DNA of 64,000 nt from Nitrospira sp. UBA5698 (GTDB lineage: Bacteria > Nitrospirota > Nitrospiria > Nitrospirales > Nitrospiraceae), in contig DIHK01000047.1 in assembly GCA_002420115.1 (NCBI GenBank), positions 15,698 to 79,697 on the forward strand. Reading direction: 5' to 3'. Below the pieces are notes generated by a model that worked only from the letters and a program-made list of their open reading frames with translations, did no database searches and was not told the DNA's origin. This document shows, in pieces, positions 9,677-18,213 of this stretch. A program made the translations under genes and the position numbers. Every line of letters starts with the position of its first letter. Position 1 is the first letter of the stretch.

Positions 9677-9958
9677 CTAGAGCAACTCCTGTTGCGAACG
9701 AACCACCTCGAGAACCGGCATGCTTTTGATCAGGTTCAGCGCCTGTTCTAAGACTTGGCTTACAAAACGCCCCTCACTTGCTACACACGCCATCGCGAGA
9801 ACGGCCTTCTGCCAGAGATCCTGGCCATCGACTTCGGCCACAGAGAGGTTAAATTTGCTTCGGAGCCGTTCTTTGAGTCCATGCAAGACCTGCCGTTTAT
9901 CCTTCAACGATTGGCTCTCCGCGATGAACAATTCGACCGTACAGAGCCCCACCACCAT
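9677..9958 (-). CDS. YlxP-like DUF503 family protein
   Basis: This is a small 93-residue protein of the DUF503 family, typically encoded between infB and rbfA. The family signature SQSLKDKRQVLHGLKERLRS and the AEVDGQDLWQKAVLA segment are clear. Its role is not firmly established; the conserved place in the nusA-infB-rbfA operon points to ribosome or translation biology. No L7Ae-like ylxQ is present between nusA and infB in this genome. Confidence 0.92.
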   Translation of the reverse strand: MVVGLCTVELFIAESQSLKDKRQVLHGLKERLRSKFNLSVAEVDGQDLWQKAVLAMACVASEGRFVSQVLEQALNLIKSMPVLEVVRSQQELL

Positions 9959-10068
9959 AATGACTGCCTACAAAATGGCTGGTACCCGAGCCAATCTCCG
10001 CGAGAGAGCCTTACAGCGCACTCTTCCCAAGCACAACCAGACAGCGCCGTCGTGATCTGGACCGACAG

Positions 10069-12630
10069 CTAGAGCTTCGTTGCAATTTTGTCGATCGTAT
10101 ACGCTTCGACAATGTCTCCCGCTTTGACATCATTGAAATTCTCGATGCTCAACCCACACTCGTACCCCTGCTGGACCTCGCGCACATCGTCTTTGAATCG
10201 TCTCAATGAGCCAAACTTGCCTTGATAAACCACCACATTGTCGCGAATCACGCGGACTCCGGCACTCGTTCGGGAGATGAGGCCGTCAACCACATAGGCA
10301 CCCGCGACTGCGCCGACCTTGGGAATCATAAAGACCTGACGGACCTCGGCACGTCCCAGGACTCGCTCCTTGAGTGTCGGCTCAAGCAAGCCTTCCATGG
10401 CAGCCTTGATGTCGGCAATGGCGTCATAGATGATCGTATAGAGCCGGACATCGACTCCTTGCTGTTCCGCCAATGCCGTGGCCTTCGGTTCAGGCCTGAT
10501 ATTGAAACCGATGATGATCGCCCGCGACGCTGCCGCGAGCAGGACATCGGATTCCATGATTCCCCCGACCGCGTTATGAATGACCCGCAGCTTGACCGCG
10601 TCTGTCGATAACTTTTCAACCGCCCCAGCCAAGGCTTCTGACGATCCCTGCACATCGGCTTTGATGACGATCGCTAACTCCTTCACCGAACCTTCTTGGA
10701 TTTTTGCAAAGAGGTCATCAAGCGAAACCTTCGCCGGGCTGGTCAACTCGGCTGCTCGACGCTTCTGAGCTCGCTCTTCAGCAATCTCCCTGGCTACCCG
10801 CTCATTCGAGACGACATGAAAGACATCTCCTGCCGACGGGACACCCGGTAAGCCGATGACTTCGACAGGAATAGACGGCCCTGCCTGCTGGACTTTTTCC
10901 CCGCGATCATTGATGAGCGCCCGCACCCGGCCACTGAACGTGCCCACGACATACGCATCGCCGCCCCGCAACGTCCCATTCTGCACCAGTACCGTAGCGA
11001 CCGGCCCTCTCCCTCGTTCAATCTTAGCCTCAACGACCGTCCCTCTCGCTTGCCGATGCGGATCCGCCTTGAGCTCAAGCACTTCAGCCTGCAAAAGAAT
11101 CATTTCCAAAAGGGTGTCCAGACCTGTTTTTTGCTTGGCCGACACCTCCACCATGATCGTATCGCCACCCCAAGCTTCAGAAATGAGCCCATGTTCCGAG
11201 AGTGCATTCTTGACCCGATCCGGATTGGCGGTGGGCTTATCGATCTTGTTCATGGCGACGATGAGTGGAACGCCGGCGGCTTTCGCATGATGGATGGCCT
11301 CGATGGTTTGAGGCATAACCCCATCGTCTGCGGCAACGACCAGAATGACCACATCCGTGACCTTAGCCCCACGGGCTCTCATGGCCGTGAAGGCCTCATG
11401 GCCAGGCGTATCCAAGAAGGTGACCTGCTTACCTCGCACCGAAACCGTATAGGCCCCGATATGTTGCGTGATGCCGCCCGCCTCGCCCTCCGCAACATTG
11501 GTTTGACGAATAGCGTCGAGCAGCGATGTTTTCCCGTGATCGACATGACCCATGATCGTCACGACGGGCGGCCGAGGTTCAGGTCGTTCTTCACCGCCGG
11601 TCTCCAGTACATCTTGCAACAAGTCGTCCCCTACTTTTTCAACGGCAATGTCGATCTTGACGCCGCTCTCTTCAGCCAACATTGCCGCTGCATCCAGATT
11701 CATAGGTTGATGAAAGGTCAGCATCTGACCCATCTCCATGAGCTTCCGCACAATGTCCGCCGGACGCTGACCGATCAACTCCGCAAATTCCTTCACCGTC
11801 GTTCTCGGAGTGATTTTGACGCTTTTTCGTCGAGGCTTCGTCACCTCAGAGGGAGCGCTATGGTGCAGATGCTTGGATCGGTCGTCACGACGCTGGACCG
11901 GAATGGCCCGAAGATCTTGCCAACGTGCAGCATCCTCCCTGAGCTTGACATCTTGCTGGTCGTCTTTGGGTCGACCTGTCTTCCGGGTTTTCTTGAGTTT
12001 GTCTTTTTGTCCTTCGGCTGCGATCGCCTCGAACGCCATACTCTTTTTTTGGCCAGGGACAGACTCAACCGTCGTGGCGACAACAGAAGGCGGGACGGTG
12101 GTCGCCTTGGGCTGAGCGTCCTCCGGCTTAGGAGCCACCACGGGAGGTACCACTGCAGCCGGAGGGGTGGTCGCCACTTCCTCTCGGACCTCATCCGTGC
12201 CTGGGCCGGGAACGACGAGTTCTTCAAGAATGGGGTGATCCGCGGTCGCCGACGGTTCAAGCTGAGCTGATCGCTCGCTTTCCAAGGTCGGTGGCGACGA
12301 GAAGACCTCTACAGGCTCCTCTTCCTTCTTACGCTTGATCAGAATACGCCGTTTATCTGGCTTGGCCGGCTCTTCAACGGGTTGACTCTTTCCCACCGAA
12401 GCCTTGCTCTGCCCCACAGCAGGAATAGATTTGGATGGAGAGCCACCGTCACTTCCTGCTCCCTGGCTTTTTGATTGCGGGGCAAGCTTTCCCAATACTT
12501 TCTCCACAATCTCATCATCGAGCGCATTGCTATGGGATGTCACCGACACACCCATTTTCTTGAGCTCCGGGATGAGCACGCGATTTTCGATGCCTAGTTT
12601 CTTTGCCAGTTCGTATACACGCATTGCCAT
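10069..12630 (-). CDS. infB: Translation initiation factor IF-2
   Basis: IF-2 is the GTPase that brings fMet-tRNA to the 30S subunit and promotes 50S joining. At 853 residues it has an N-terminal IF2_N module (VYELAKKLGIENRVLIPELKKMG), a long Pro/Lys-rich low-complexity linker (about 60-260), a second IF2_N repeat (TVKEFAELIGQRPADIVRKLMEMG), and the G domain. The G domain has GHVDHGKTSLL, DTPGHEAFT and NKIDKP, followed by domains II-IV. It lies 16 bases after nusA and is almost certainly co-transcribed with it. Confidence 0.98.
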   Translation of the reverse strand: MAMRVYELAKKLGIENRVLIPELKKMGVSVTSHSNALDDEIVEKVLGKLAPQSKSQGAGSDGGSPSKSIPAVGQSKASVGKSQPVEEPAKPDKRRILIKRKKEEEPVEVFSSPPTLESERSAQLEPSATADHPILEELVVPGPGTDEVREEVATTPPAAVVPPVVAPKPEDAQPKATTVPPSVVATTVESVPGQKKSMAFEAIAAEGQKDKLKKTRKTGRPKDDQQDVKLREDAARWQDLRAIPVQRRDDRSKHLHHSAPSEVTKPRRKSVKITPRTTVKEFAELIGQRPADIVRKLMEMGQMLTFHQPMNLDAAAMLAEESGVKIDIAVEKVGDDLLQDVLETGGEERPEPRPPVVTIMGHVDHGKTSLLDAIRQTNVAEGEAGGITQHIGAYTVSVRGKQVTFLDTPGHEAFTAMRARGAKVTDVVILVVAADDGVMPQTIEAIHHAKAAGVPLIVAMNKIDKPTANPDRVKNALSEHGLISEAWGGDTIMVEVSAKQKTGLDTLLEMILLQAEVLELKADPHRQARGTVVEAKIERGRGPVATVLVQNGTLRGGDAYVVGTFSGRVRALINDRGEKVQQAGPSIPVEVIGLPGVPSAGDVFHVVSNERVAREIAEERAQKRRAAELTSPAKVSLDDLFAKIQEGSVKELAIVIKADVQGSSEALAGAVEKLSTDAVKLRVIHNAVGGIMESDVLLAAASRAIIIGFNIRPEPKATALAEQQGVDVRLYTIIYDAIADIKAAMEGLLEPTLKERVLGRAEVRQVFMIPKVGAVAGAYVVDGLISRTSAGVRVIRDNVVVYQGKFGSLRRFKDDVREVQQGYECGLSIENFNDVKAGDIVEAYTIDKIATKL

Positions 12631-12646
12631 CAGACGATTCCGTATC

Positions 12647-13804
12647 CTACTCCGATTCGTTCATTGCCTCTTCCGCCCTCGCCGCTTGACGTGCCTCTTC
12701 CTGGAGTCGCTGCGCCTCCGTCTCTTCCGCCAGCGCCGCTTTAATTTCCTTATCGCGCTCCACTTTTTCTTTTTCGTACTCCGTAGCGCTGATAATGTCG
12801 ATCTTCCATCCCGTCAGACGCGCCGCCAACCGGACGTTTTGGCCGTTCTTGCCAATCGCCAAAGACAACTGCGAATCGGCAGCGACCACGAGCGCTGATT
12901 TCTTCTCCTCGTCGATACCGACTTTCTCGATCGTGGCAGGATTTAACGCTTCCGCAATAAATACCCGTGGATCCTGCGTCCAGGTAATGATGTCGATCTT
13001 TTCACCACGCAACTCACGGACGACCGCTTGCACACGGGACCCTTTAATACCGACACAAGCGCCCACCGGATCCACCGCTTTTTCCCGCGATGTCACGGCA
13101 ATCTTCGTGCGATCCCCCGGCTCTCGAACAACCGACTTGATTTCGATAATTTTCTCCATAATCTCAGGCACTTCAATTTCAAAAAGCTTCGCAACGAACT
13201 GAGGATGGCTTCGAGACACGATCACTTGCACATCCTTCGGGGTTCGACGAACTTCCAAGAGCATGGCTTTCACCCGATCGCCACGCCGATACGTTTCACG
13301 TGGGATCTGCTCCTGTATCGGGAGAATCGCCTCCGTCTTCCCGAGATCCACGAGGTAATTGCGGCGTTCCATTCCTAGAATGATGCCGGTGACCAAATCC
13401 CCCTGCCGCGTGGAGTATTCCTTCTGAACCGCCTCCCATTCTGCTTCACGAACCTTCTGAAAAATGACTTGCTTGGCGGTTTGGGCGGCAATTCTCCCCA
13501 ATTCATTCATTTCAATCAGGGAGCCGATCTCATCCCCGACTTCAGCTTCGCTGTCGTATTGACGTGCTTCACTCAACGAAATCTCGGCTTTGGGATTGCT
13601 GACCGTCTCGACGATCGTCTTTTTAGAGACCACGGAGATTTCTCCGGTTTTCGGATCGATCTCAACCTGAATGTTCTCAGCCTGACCAAAACGCTTTTTC
13701 GCGGCAGTCTGCAGAGCGGATTCGATGGCTCCGATCACGCGCGCCTTGTCGATTCCTTTTTGGCGGCCGATTTCGTCAATTACTGAAATCAGTTCTCGGT
13801 TCAT
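12647..13804 (-). CDS. nusA: Transcription termination/antitermination factor NusA
   Basis: NusA binds RNA polymerase and nascent RNA and modulates pausing, termination and antitermination. The 385 residues comprise the N-terminal polymerase-binding domain (RELISVIDEIGRQKGIDK), S1 (GDLVTGIILGMERRNYLVDLG), KH1 (VGACVGIKGSRVQAVVREL) and KH2 (LAIGKNGQNVRLAARLTGW). The protein ends in a charged Glu/Ala-rich tail; the C-terminal acidic repeats of enterobacterial NusA are absent, as in many phyla. It sits between rimP and infB. Confidence 0.98.
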   Translation of the reverse strand: MNRELISVIDEIGRQKGIDKARVIGAIESALQTAAKKRFGQAENIQVEIDPKTGEISVVSKKTIVETVSNPKAEISLSEARQYDSEAEVGDEIGSLIEMNELGRIAAQTAKQVIFQKVREAEWEAVQKEYSTRQGDLVTGIILGMERRNYLVDLGKTEAILPIQEQIPRETYRRGDRVKAMLLEVRRTPKDVQVIVSRSHPQFVAKLFEIEVPEIMEKIIEIKSVVREPGDRTKIAVTSREKAVDPVGACVGIKGSRVQAVVRELRGEKIDIITWTQDPRVFIAEALNPATIEKVGIDEEKKSALVVAADSQLSLAIGKNGQNVRLAARLTGWKIDIISATEYEKEKVERDKEIKAALAEETEAQRLQEEARQAARAEEAMNESE

Positions 13805-13854
13805 ACCTCACGCTCCTGCATCCGGTTTTCACCCACGGCGCCCTTACCCCGTAT

Positions 13855-14322
13855 TTAAATTTTCACAACCAGTTTTGCTTCTGCAATGCTGTCACGACTG
13901 AGCTGAATCGCCTGAGGAGATCGATGCGTACCGATCTCCAGCACGACGAGAGCCTCGTCTACCTGCTTCAGCTCTCCAGTAATCCGCCACTGACCTTCGA
14001 GAGGCTGTCGAAGCTTGAGATTCACCTGTTTCCCAATCGCCCGTTGATAGTCCTGAGTCCTCTGGAACGGGCGATCCAAACCTGGAGATGAGATTTCAAG
14101 CGTATAGGCGTGAGGGAATGGATCGGCGACATCGAGTGCCGGCCCTAGAGCCTTATGTGCTTGCTCACAGTCGGTGATGGTAACGCCACCGGGTTTGTCG
14201 ACCAACACCCGAACAACAGACCGCGGACCTCGCCCGACACAGACAACATCGATCAATTCAAGCCCGAGCGTCCATAAAATCGGCGAAATAACTTCATGCA
14301 ATCGGTCAATAACCGGCTGCAC
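13855..14322 (-). CDS. rimP: Ribosome maturation factor RimP
   Basis: RimP assists early 30S maturation. The conserved core is present: LELIDVVCVGRGPRSVVRVLVDKPGGVTI in segments, ITDCEQAHKALGPALDV, and the SSPGLDRPFQ motif. The start is placed at GTG 14322 because GGGGAG lies a few bases ahead, giving a 155-residue protein of usual size. A TTG at 14343 would add seven residues but has no properly spaced ribosome binding site. It is the first gene of the nusA-infB operon, downstream of the terminator at 14368-14397. Confidence 0.93.
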   Translation of the reverse strand: MQPVIDRLHEVISPILWTLGLELIDVVCVGRGPRSVVRVLVDKPGGVTITDCEQAHKALGPALDVADPFPHAYTLEISSPGLDRPFQRTQDYQRAIGKQVNLKLRQPLEGQWRITGELKQVDEALVVLEIGTHRSPQAIQLSRDSIAEAKLVVKI

Positions 14323-14367
14323 ACTACTCCCCGGCGTCCTCAACCTTCATGTCCCTTTGACACGTGA

Positions 14368-14397
14368 TCAAACAAAAAAGTGGGCGTGCGCCCACTT
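14368..14397 (-). terminator. Rho-independent terminator between the transaminase operon and rimP
   Basis: On the minus strand a GC-rich palindrome (AAGTGGGCG paired with CGCCCACTT, 14378-14397) is followed directly by a TTTTTTGTTTG tract. It lies 45 bases after the transaminase stop and about 45 bases before rimP, so it closes the upstream operon and implies that rimP has its own promoter in the short gap. Confidence 0.85.
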
Positions 14398-14442
14398 ACA
14401 GAGGCGGTACCATAGCACGCACCCCTAAGCAATGCAAGGGGA

Positions 14443-15282
14443 CTAGCCCGTCAGTAGCGTCCACCGAGCTGCCAAAGCCTGAGTCACCGGACCTGGGCGA
14501 CCGGTGCCAATGACTTTCCCGTCGATCTGAACGACTCCAAGCACTTCGAGCGTCGTCCCGGTGAGAAACACCTCGTCTGCGCGGTAGAGAGAGTCGATCG
14601 ACATGAATCGTTCCTCGACGACGACCTCTTCTTCTCTTGCTAATTGCAGTACGACCGTCCTGGTCACTCCGGACAGAATACGCGGGCTTTCAGGAGCCGT
14701 CACGAGTACTCCCTCTTGAACAGCCATCACGTTGCTCACGGCACCCTCCATCACTAGGCCGTCTCGCACCAAAATGGCCTCAAAGACACCCGCCCGTCTC
14801 GCCTCTTCACGAGCCAGCACATTGGCCAGCAAATTCACGCTTTTGATATCACATCGGCCCCATCGTAGATCCTCGCACGTGCAGGCCGTTACGCCGGTGT
14901 GGCGCATTTCCAGACTGAGCGAGTGGAGCGCTCGAATCGTCATGACGACGGTCGGGCGACTCTCGGAAGGAAAGCCATGCTCGCGGGGAGCCACTCCTCG
15001 CGTCACCTGAATGTAGACCTTGGCATCCTGATACCCAGCCAGACTCAGTCCCTGGTGAATCCATTGCGTCCATTGTCTTCTGGTATAGGGCTGAGGAATG
15101 GAGAGTTGCGTTGCGCTTCGATCAAGTCGGTCAAGATGCGCACCCAATTTGAAGGGAGTGCCTCGATACGTTCGAATCACTTCATAGACTGCATCGCCGA
15201 ATTGGAATCCGCGGTCATCGATGGAAACCGTCGCGTCCTGCCACGGAATGAACCGCCCATTGATAAAGGCAATGTCTGACAT
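14443..15282 (-). CDS. Class IV aminotransferase, probably D-amino acid transaminase
   Basis: This is a PLP fold-type IV enzyme of 279 residues. The DDRGFQFGDAVYEVIR opening is typical of D-alanine/D-amino acid transaminases, and the PLP lysine is K147 in RCDIKSVNLL. The EGAVSNVMAV and GVTRTVV segments bind cofactor phosphate. It could supply D-glutamate or D-alanine for the wall; a branched-chain transaminase or aminodeoxychorismate lyase cannot be excluded by motif alone. It is the last gene of a four-gene operon and is followed by a strong terminator. Confidence 0.88.
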   Translation of the reverse strand: MSDIAFINGRFIPWQDATVSIDDRGFQFGDAVYEVIRTYRGTPFKLGAHLDRLDRSATQLSIPQPYTRRQWTQWIHQGLSLAGYQDAKVYIQVTRGVAPREHGFPSESRPTVVMTIRALHSLSLEMRHTGVTACTCEDLRWGRCDIKSVNLLANVLAREEARRAGVFEAILVRDGLVMEGAVSNVMAVQEGVLVTAPESPRILSGVTRTVVLQLAREEEVVVEERFMSIDSLYRADEVFLTGTTLEVLGVVQIDGKVIGTGRPGPVTQALAARWTLLTG

Positions 15283-15286
15283 AGCT

Positions 15287-15625
15287 TTAATTCCCGGCGA
15301 GTGGCTGCGCCTCTATCGTGAAGAGCCGGCGATCTTCCGAGGTGAATTTCCACCCCATGCGTTTTTCGAACACGACGTGATAGACACCCGGCTGCACGGC
15401 CTTAAACTCAAAGATTCGCTGGCCGTTGTCGACGGCGTTATTACTGGCGATGCGGAGAAAGTCGTCGCCGAGGAGAGCGAGTCCCTTGGTGTCATAGGAG
15501 GCGACCCACTGTTCACCTCTCGTCCGATCTTCCCATAATTGAAGAATAAAGGGTTGATCAACCACGACTTTGCGGGAATCTCCGGCCTCACAGATCGACA
15601 CAGGTTCGGCACCAACTCTATTCAC
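15287..15625 (-). CDS. Chagasin-like (inhibitor I42 family) protein
   Basis: The 112-residue protein resembles I42 cysteine-protease inhibitors: an N-terminal strand (DQPFILQLWEDRTRGEQW) in place of the NPTTGY loop, then GQRIFEFKAVQPGVYHVVFEKRMGW, where the last segment matches the R-P-W loop region. The three canonical loops are only partly conserved, so inhibitory activity is uncertain. There is no signal peptide at this start (GTG 15625). It is 4 bases upstream of the transaminase gene and 52 bases after the Rieske gene, within one operon. Confidence 0.55.
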   Translation of the reverse strand: MNRVGAEPVSICEAGDSRKVVVDQPFILQLWEDRTRGEQWVASYDTKGLALLGDDFLRIASNNAVDNGQRIFEFKAVQPGVYHVVFEKRMGWKFTSEDRRLFTIEAQPLAGN

Positions 15626-15677
15626 ACCAGTACCCTCTGCACGTTCTTCACGGCTACGCGCGTGCTCTTGGAGCTGC

Positions 15678-15998
15678 TCATGATTTCCTTCGCGGACCGA
15701 TCATGATCTCGGCTCCCTCTACCCGCACCTCGTAACTGCCTACGCAATACCCACCCCCATCCGTACCTTGTCCGTTTCGGACATCGAACGCAAGGTCGTG
15801 CCACGGACAGGCAATGACGTAGCCCTTGAGCCGGCCTTCGATAAGAGGCCCCCCTTCGTGAGGGCAGCTATTGTGAATGGCATAAAACTTCCCGTCGATG
15901 TTGAACAGGGCGATCGGTCGATCATTGACTTTGACGATCTTCGACTGTCCTGGAGGTACGTCTTCAACTTGAGCGACTTTTTGAAACCCATCCATCAT
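15678..15998 (-). CDS. Rieske [2Fe-2S] ferredoxin-like protein
   Basis: This is a soluble 106-residue Rieske protein of the small-subunit or ferredoxin type (as in nitrite reductase NirD or dioxygenase ferredoxins). The cluster ligands are C45 and H47 in SCPHEGG and C64 and H67 in CPWHDLAFDV. No signal peptide or membrane anchor is seen, so it should act in the cytosol as an electron carrier; the partner is unknown. The start is ATG 15998, with AAGGGG at 16005-16010. It sits between a DUF192 gene and a chagasin-like gene in one operon. Confidence 0.92.
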   Translation of the reverse strand: MMDGFQKVAQVEDVPPGQSKIVKVNDRPIALFNIDGKFYAIHNSCPHEGGPLIEGRLKGYVIACPWHDLAFDVRNGQGTDGGGYCVGSYEVRVEGAEIMIGPRRKS

Positions 15999-16025
15999 AT
16001 GTATCCCCTTGGTGTGCCGCAAGGC

Positions 16026-16526
16026 CTATAGGCGAAGGGCATATTTGAGTTCGTCGTTTTTGGCCACGCCTGATTTTTTAATGAACCCAGATTCCGCCTG
16101 TATCACATAGCGAGCCGCTTCGGGCGGCGGCCCAAACAGCGGACATGGATCTTTGGCGCAGGGTTCCACCTGCTCAAGCAGATGCACAACGTGATGACTC
16201 TCATCGACCCACAACACGTCGATAGGAAATCGGTACTCCCGCGTCGTGACCCGATGAAGACCATTTTCTTCAAAGATGTACAACATGCCCCCGTTCGCCG
16301 GTAATGCCTCGCGAAAAGCCAGGCCGAAGAGAAGCTTCTCAGGAGTATCGGCCACCTCGGCCTCCAATTCGACGCCACTTGGAAAGGTCACCACAATCAC
16401 ACTTGATTCTTTGCGTTCAACGAGAAACACCGAGGCGCTCATCAACAGCAACGCCAGCAGGATCATCATGATGATCCGCTTCTTTTTCTGTTCTCGATCA
16501 CTCGCTTGGTTGTGATTACCGGACAT
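16026..16526 (-). CDS. DUF192 family membrane-anchored protein
   Basis: The 166-residue protein has a basic N-terminus and one signal-anchor helix (MMILLALLLMSASVFLV, about 19-36), followed by a DUF192 domain. Its hallmark segments are visible: VELEAEVADTPEKLLFGL, GGMLYIFEENG, YRFPIDVLWVDESHHVV and ARYVIQAESGFIKKSG. The domain faces the periplasm. DUF192 has no settled function. It is the first gene of the operon that ends with the transaminase. Confidence 0.88.
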   Translation of the reverse strand: MSGNHNQASDREQKKKRIIMMILLALLLMSASVFLVERKESSVIVVTFPSGVELEAEVADTPEKLLFGLAFREALPANGGMLYIFEENGLHRVTTREYRFPIDVLWVDESHHVVHLLEQVEPCAKDPCPLFGPPPEAARYVIQAESGFIKKSGVAKNDELKYALRL

Positions 16527-16754
16527 TTGGAGAAGAGTGCCGACGTTATTTTTTCACATGCTGGGCCCAACGACCCATGCGTAGAACTGCCCTAGGCCTT
16601 CTGGCTGGAACTCGTTCCGTTGACTTGGAAAAGAAGCACAGAATAGAATGCCTTCTCACGCCGCCAATCCTCAAATCGGGCACTACTATGGTGGTGGACG
16701 TGGGAACTTGTCAATATTGTTGAAGCCCTTGGGACTGAGAAGGAGGCTTGGGTC

Positions 16755-17102
16755 ATGGCTCTACTGATTACGGACGAATGTATCTCTTGCGGGGCATGCC
16801 TACCGGAATGTCCCAACGAAGCAATTTTCGAAACGAGAAGCGATGCCGAGTCAAAAGGAAACCACGTCGGTGATGGACAAGGAGTCGGCGATAATATTTA
16901 TGTCATCGCCCATGACCGATGCACTGAGTGTGTCGGCCATTTCGACGAACCTCAATGCGCGGCTGTATGTCCGGTCGATAATTGCTGCATCTCTGACCCT
17001 CTCTATCCGGAGACGACGGACGTCCTCCTGGAAAGAGCAAAGACATTGAACCCTGATAAAGGAATCGATCCCGCCAAAGTGTGGAGCGGCGTCAGAAACT
17101 AA
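16755..17102 (+). CDS. 2[4Fe-4S] ferredoxin
   Basis: This is a low-potential electron carrier of 115 residues. Cluster I uses C9, C12, C15 (CISCGAC) with C19 in PECPNE; cluster II is in CTECVGHFDEPQC...CPVDNC. The eight-residue insertion between the second and third cysteines of cluster II is the YfhL/FdxN-type arrangement. A 20-residue loop separates the two motifs and a C-terminal helix follows. AAGGAGG is properly spaced before ATG 16755. The gene stands alone, followed by a strong terminator; such ferredoxins feed reductive carbon fixation in Nitrospira (inference). Confidence 0.95.
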   Translation: MALLITDECISCGACLPECPNEAIFETRSDAESKGNHVGDGQGVGDNIYVIAHDRCTECVGHFDEPQCAAVCPVDNCCISDPLYPETTDVLLERAKTLNPDKGIDPAKVWSGVRN

Positions 17103-17128
17103 CTCAATCTCTATTTCTGTTGGTACAG

Positions 17129-17170
17129 GAAGGCCTTGGTTCTCTTCAGAGCCAAGGCCTTCTAATTTTT
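17129..17170 (+). terminator. Rho-independent terminator of the ferredoxin gene
   Basis: AAGGCCTTGG (17130-17139) pairs with CCAAGGCCTT (17152-17161), with further inner pairing, and is followed by TCTAATTTTTG. It begins 27 bases after the ferredoxin stop. Confidence 0.88.
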
Positions 17171-17207
17171 GTCGAACCCGGACGCTTCAAGATTCTCTTT
17201 TTAAACC

Positions 17208-17252
17208 GCCCAAAAAACACAACGGCCTCAAGGAAGATTTCCTTGAGGCCGT
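17208..17252 (-). terminator. Rho-independent terminator of the cupredoxin gene
   Basis: A perfect 14-bp stem, ACGGCCTCAAGGAA (17222-17235) with its complement at 17239-17252, encloses a 3-base loop. On the minus strand it is followed by GTTGTGTTTTTTGGG. It lies 38 bases after the cupredoxin stop at 17291. Confidence 0.88.
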
Positions 17253-17290
17253 GAATCTGCGATGAGATGTTCTCTCTTCGTTGCCCGCGA

Positions 17291-17767
17291 CTATTTCAGC
17301 ATGAGCAACTTGCCGCCGACATGTCCCGGATGCAGGTGACACCGATACTCCAGTACGTTCCCTGCGGCATAAAACAAATCGCTGGTGGGAATACCGATGT
17401 ACTGTGTTTCGCCTGGTTTGAGCACGATCTTGGTATGCAAGACAGTCGGTGCCGATTGATTCACCGCCGCAGTGAGCTGGAATCCATGTTCAGCCGTTGC
17501 CTTGTTCGTCACCTTTAAGAGAACAGGGGCACCCGGACGCGCCTTAAAATCGATAACGGTCACGGGAGGATACCAAACCTTCGTGTCACCAATTTCGAGT
17601 GCGAAGAACGAGGCATCAACGGTGAGCTCTTTAAACGGCTGCCCGACGACGGAGCCGGTTTCCAGATCGCCTGTTTCGACACCGCCCGCTTGAAGTGCAT
17701 ACAAATTCGATGTGCCGGCCAACACCATCCCCAGGCCGAGAAAGCCCACCAATAATGACTTGCCCAT
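17291..17767 (-). CDS. Periplasmic cupredoxin-domain protein with atypical copper site
   Basis: The 158-residue protein has a signal peptide (MGKSLLVGFLGLGMVLAG, cleavage near residue 25) and a plastocyanin/azurin-type beta-sandwich. Likely copper ligands are H94 (EHGFQL), C143 and H146 (CHLHP). In amicyanin or plastocyanin-like sites the axial methionine comes three residues after the second histidine; here that position is H149 (HPGHVGG). This suggests a His-axial or otherwise altered site. It is a monocistronic gene with its own terminator and a probable periplasmic electron carrier or copper protein. Confidence 0.85.
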   Translation of the reverse strand: MGKSLLVGFLGLGMVLAGTSNLYALQAGGVETGDLETGSVVGQPFKELTVDASFFALEIGDTKVWYPPVTVIDFKARPGAPVLLKVTNKATAEHGFQLTAAVNQSAPTVLHTKIVLKPGETQYIGIPTSDLFYAAGNVLEYRCHLHPGHVGGKLLMLK

Positions 17768-18213
17768 GACTACCCCCCTTGCGAGAAAAGAAGAGATGAA
17801 TATAGAAGCTCGTGACTTAGTCTGTATGATGCCACACTCTGGAGGACATGCAGGCGTTTGGTACTGAACACCCTTCTTCCATGGTCGTTGAGCCGACTAT
17901 CAACACTTGAGAAATTCCAAATGATACGGGGGTTCTTATAGCATAGGGGCGAAAACGGAAGCAACCAAGCTGAGAGACACTATCGGAAGGATAACTTGCC
18001 CTCCAAGGCACAAGATTGTGGCTGTGCCGTTCGCGCGTGCCATGGATATCGGCCGTCGTACCAGAATTGGCTCTGTTTCACAGAACGCCTCGATCGAAAG
18101 ACCTCATTCTATTGCCAACCCACAGCCAGGCTCAGCGCGAGAGATCAAACGACCCCTCTTGCTTGCTTAAGTATTTCATCAAGTCGCCGATACAACAGCT
18201 AAGGAGCGACAGC
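17768..18213 (+). other. 446-base divergent intergenic region
   Basis: This lies between the divergent cupredoxin and CBS genes. Open frames here lack ribosome binding sites and family resemblance. The only firm signal is AAGGAG at 18201-18206 serving the CBS gene. Promoters for both genes must be here, but I see no strong -35/-10 pair. Confidence 0.5.

Noticed and set aside
11050..12270. 406-codon open frame on the plus strand
   Set aside because: Antisense to infB; its His/Arg-rich composition mirrors the infB reading frame and it has no recognisable domain.
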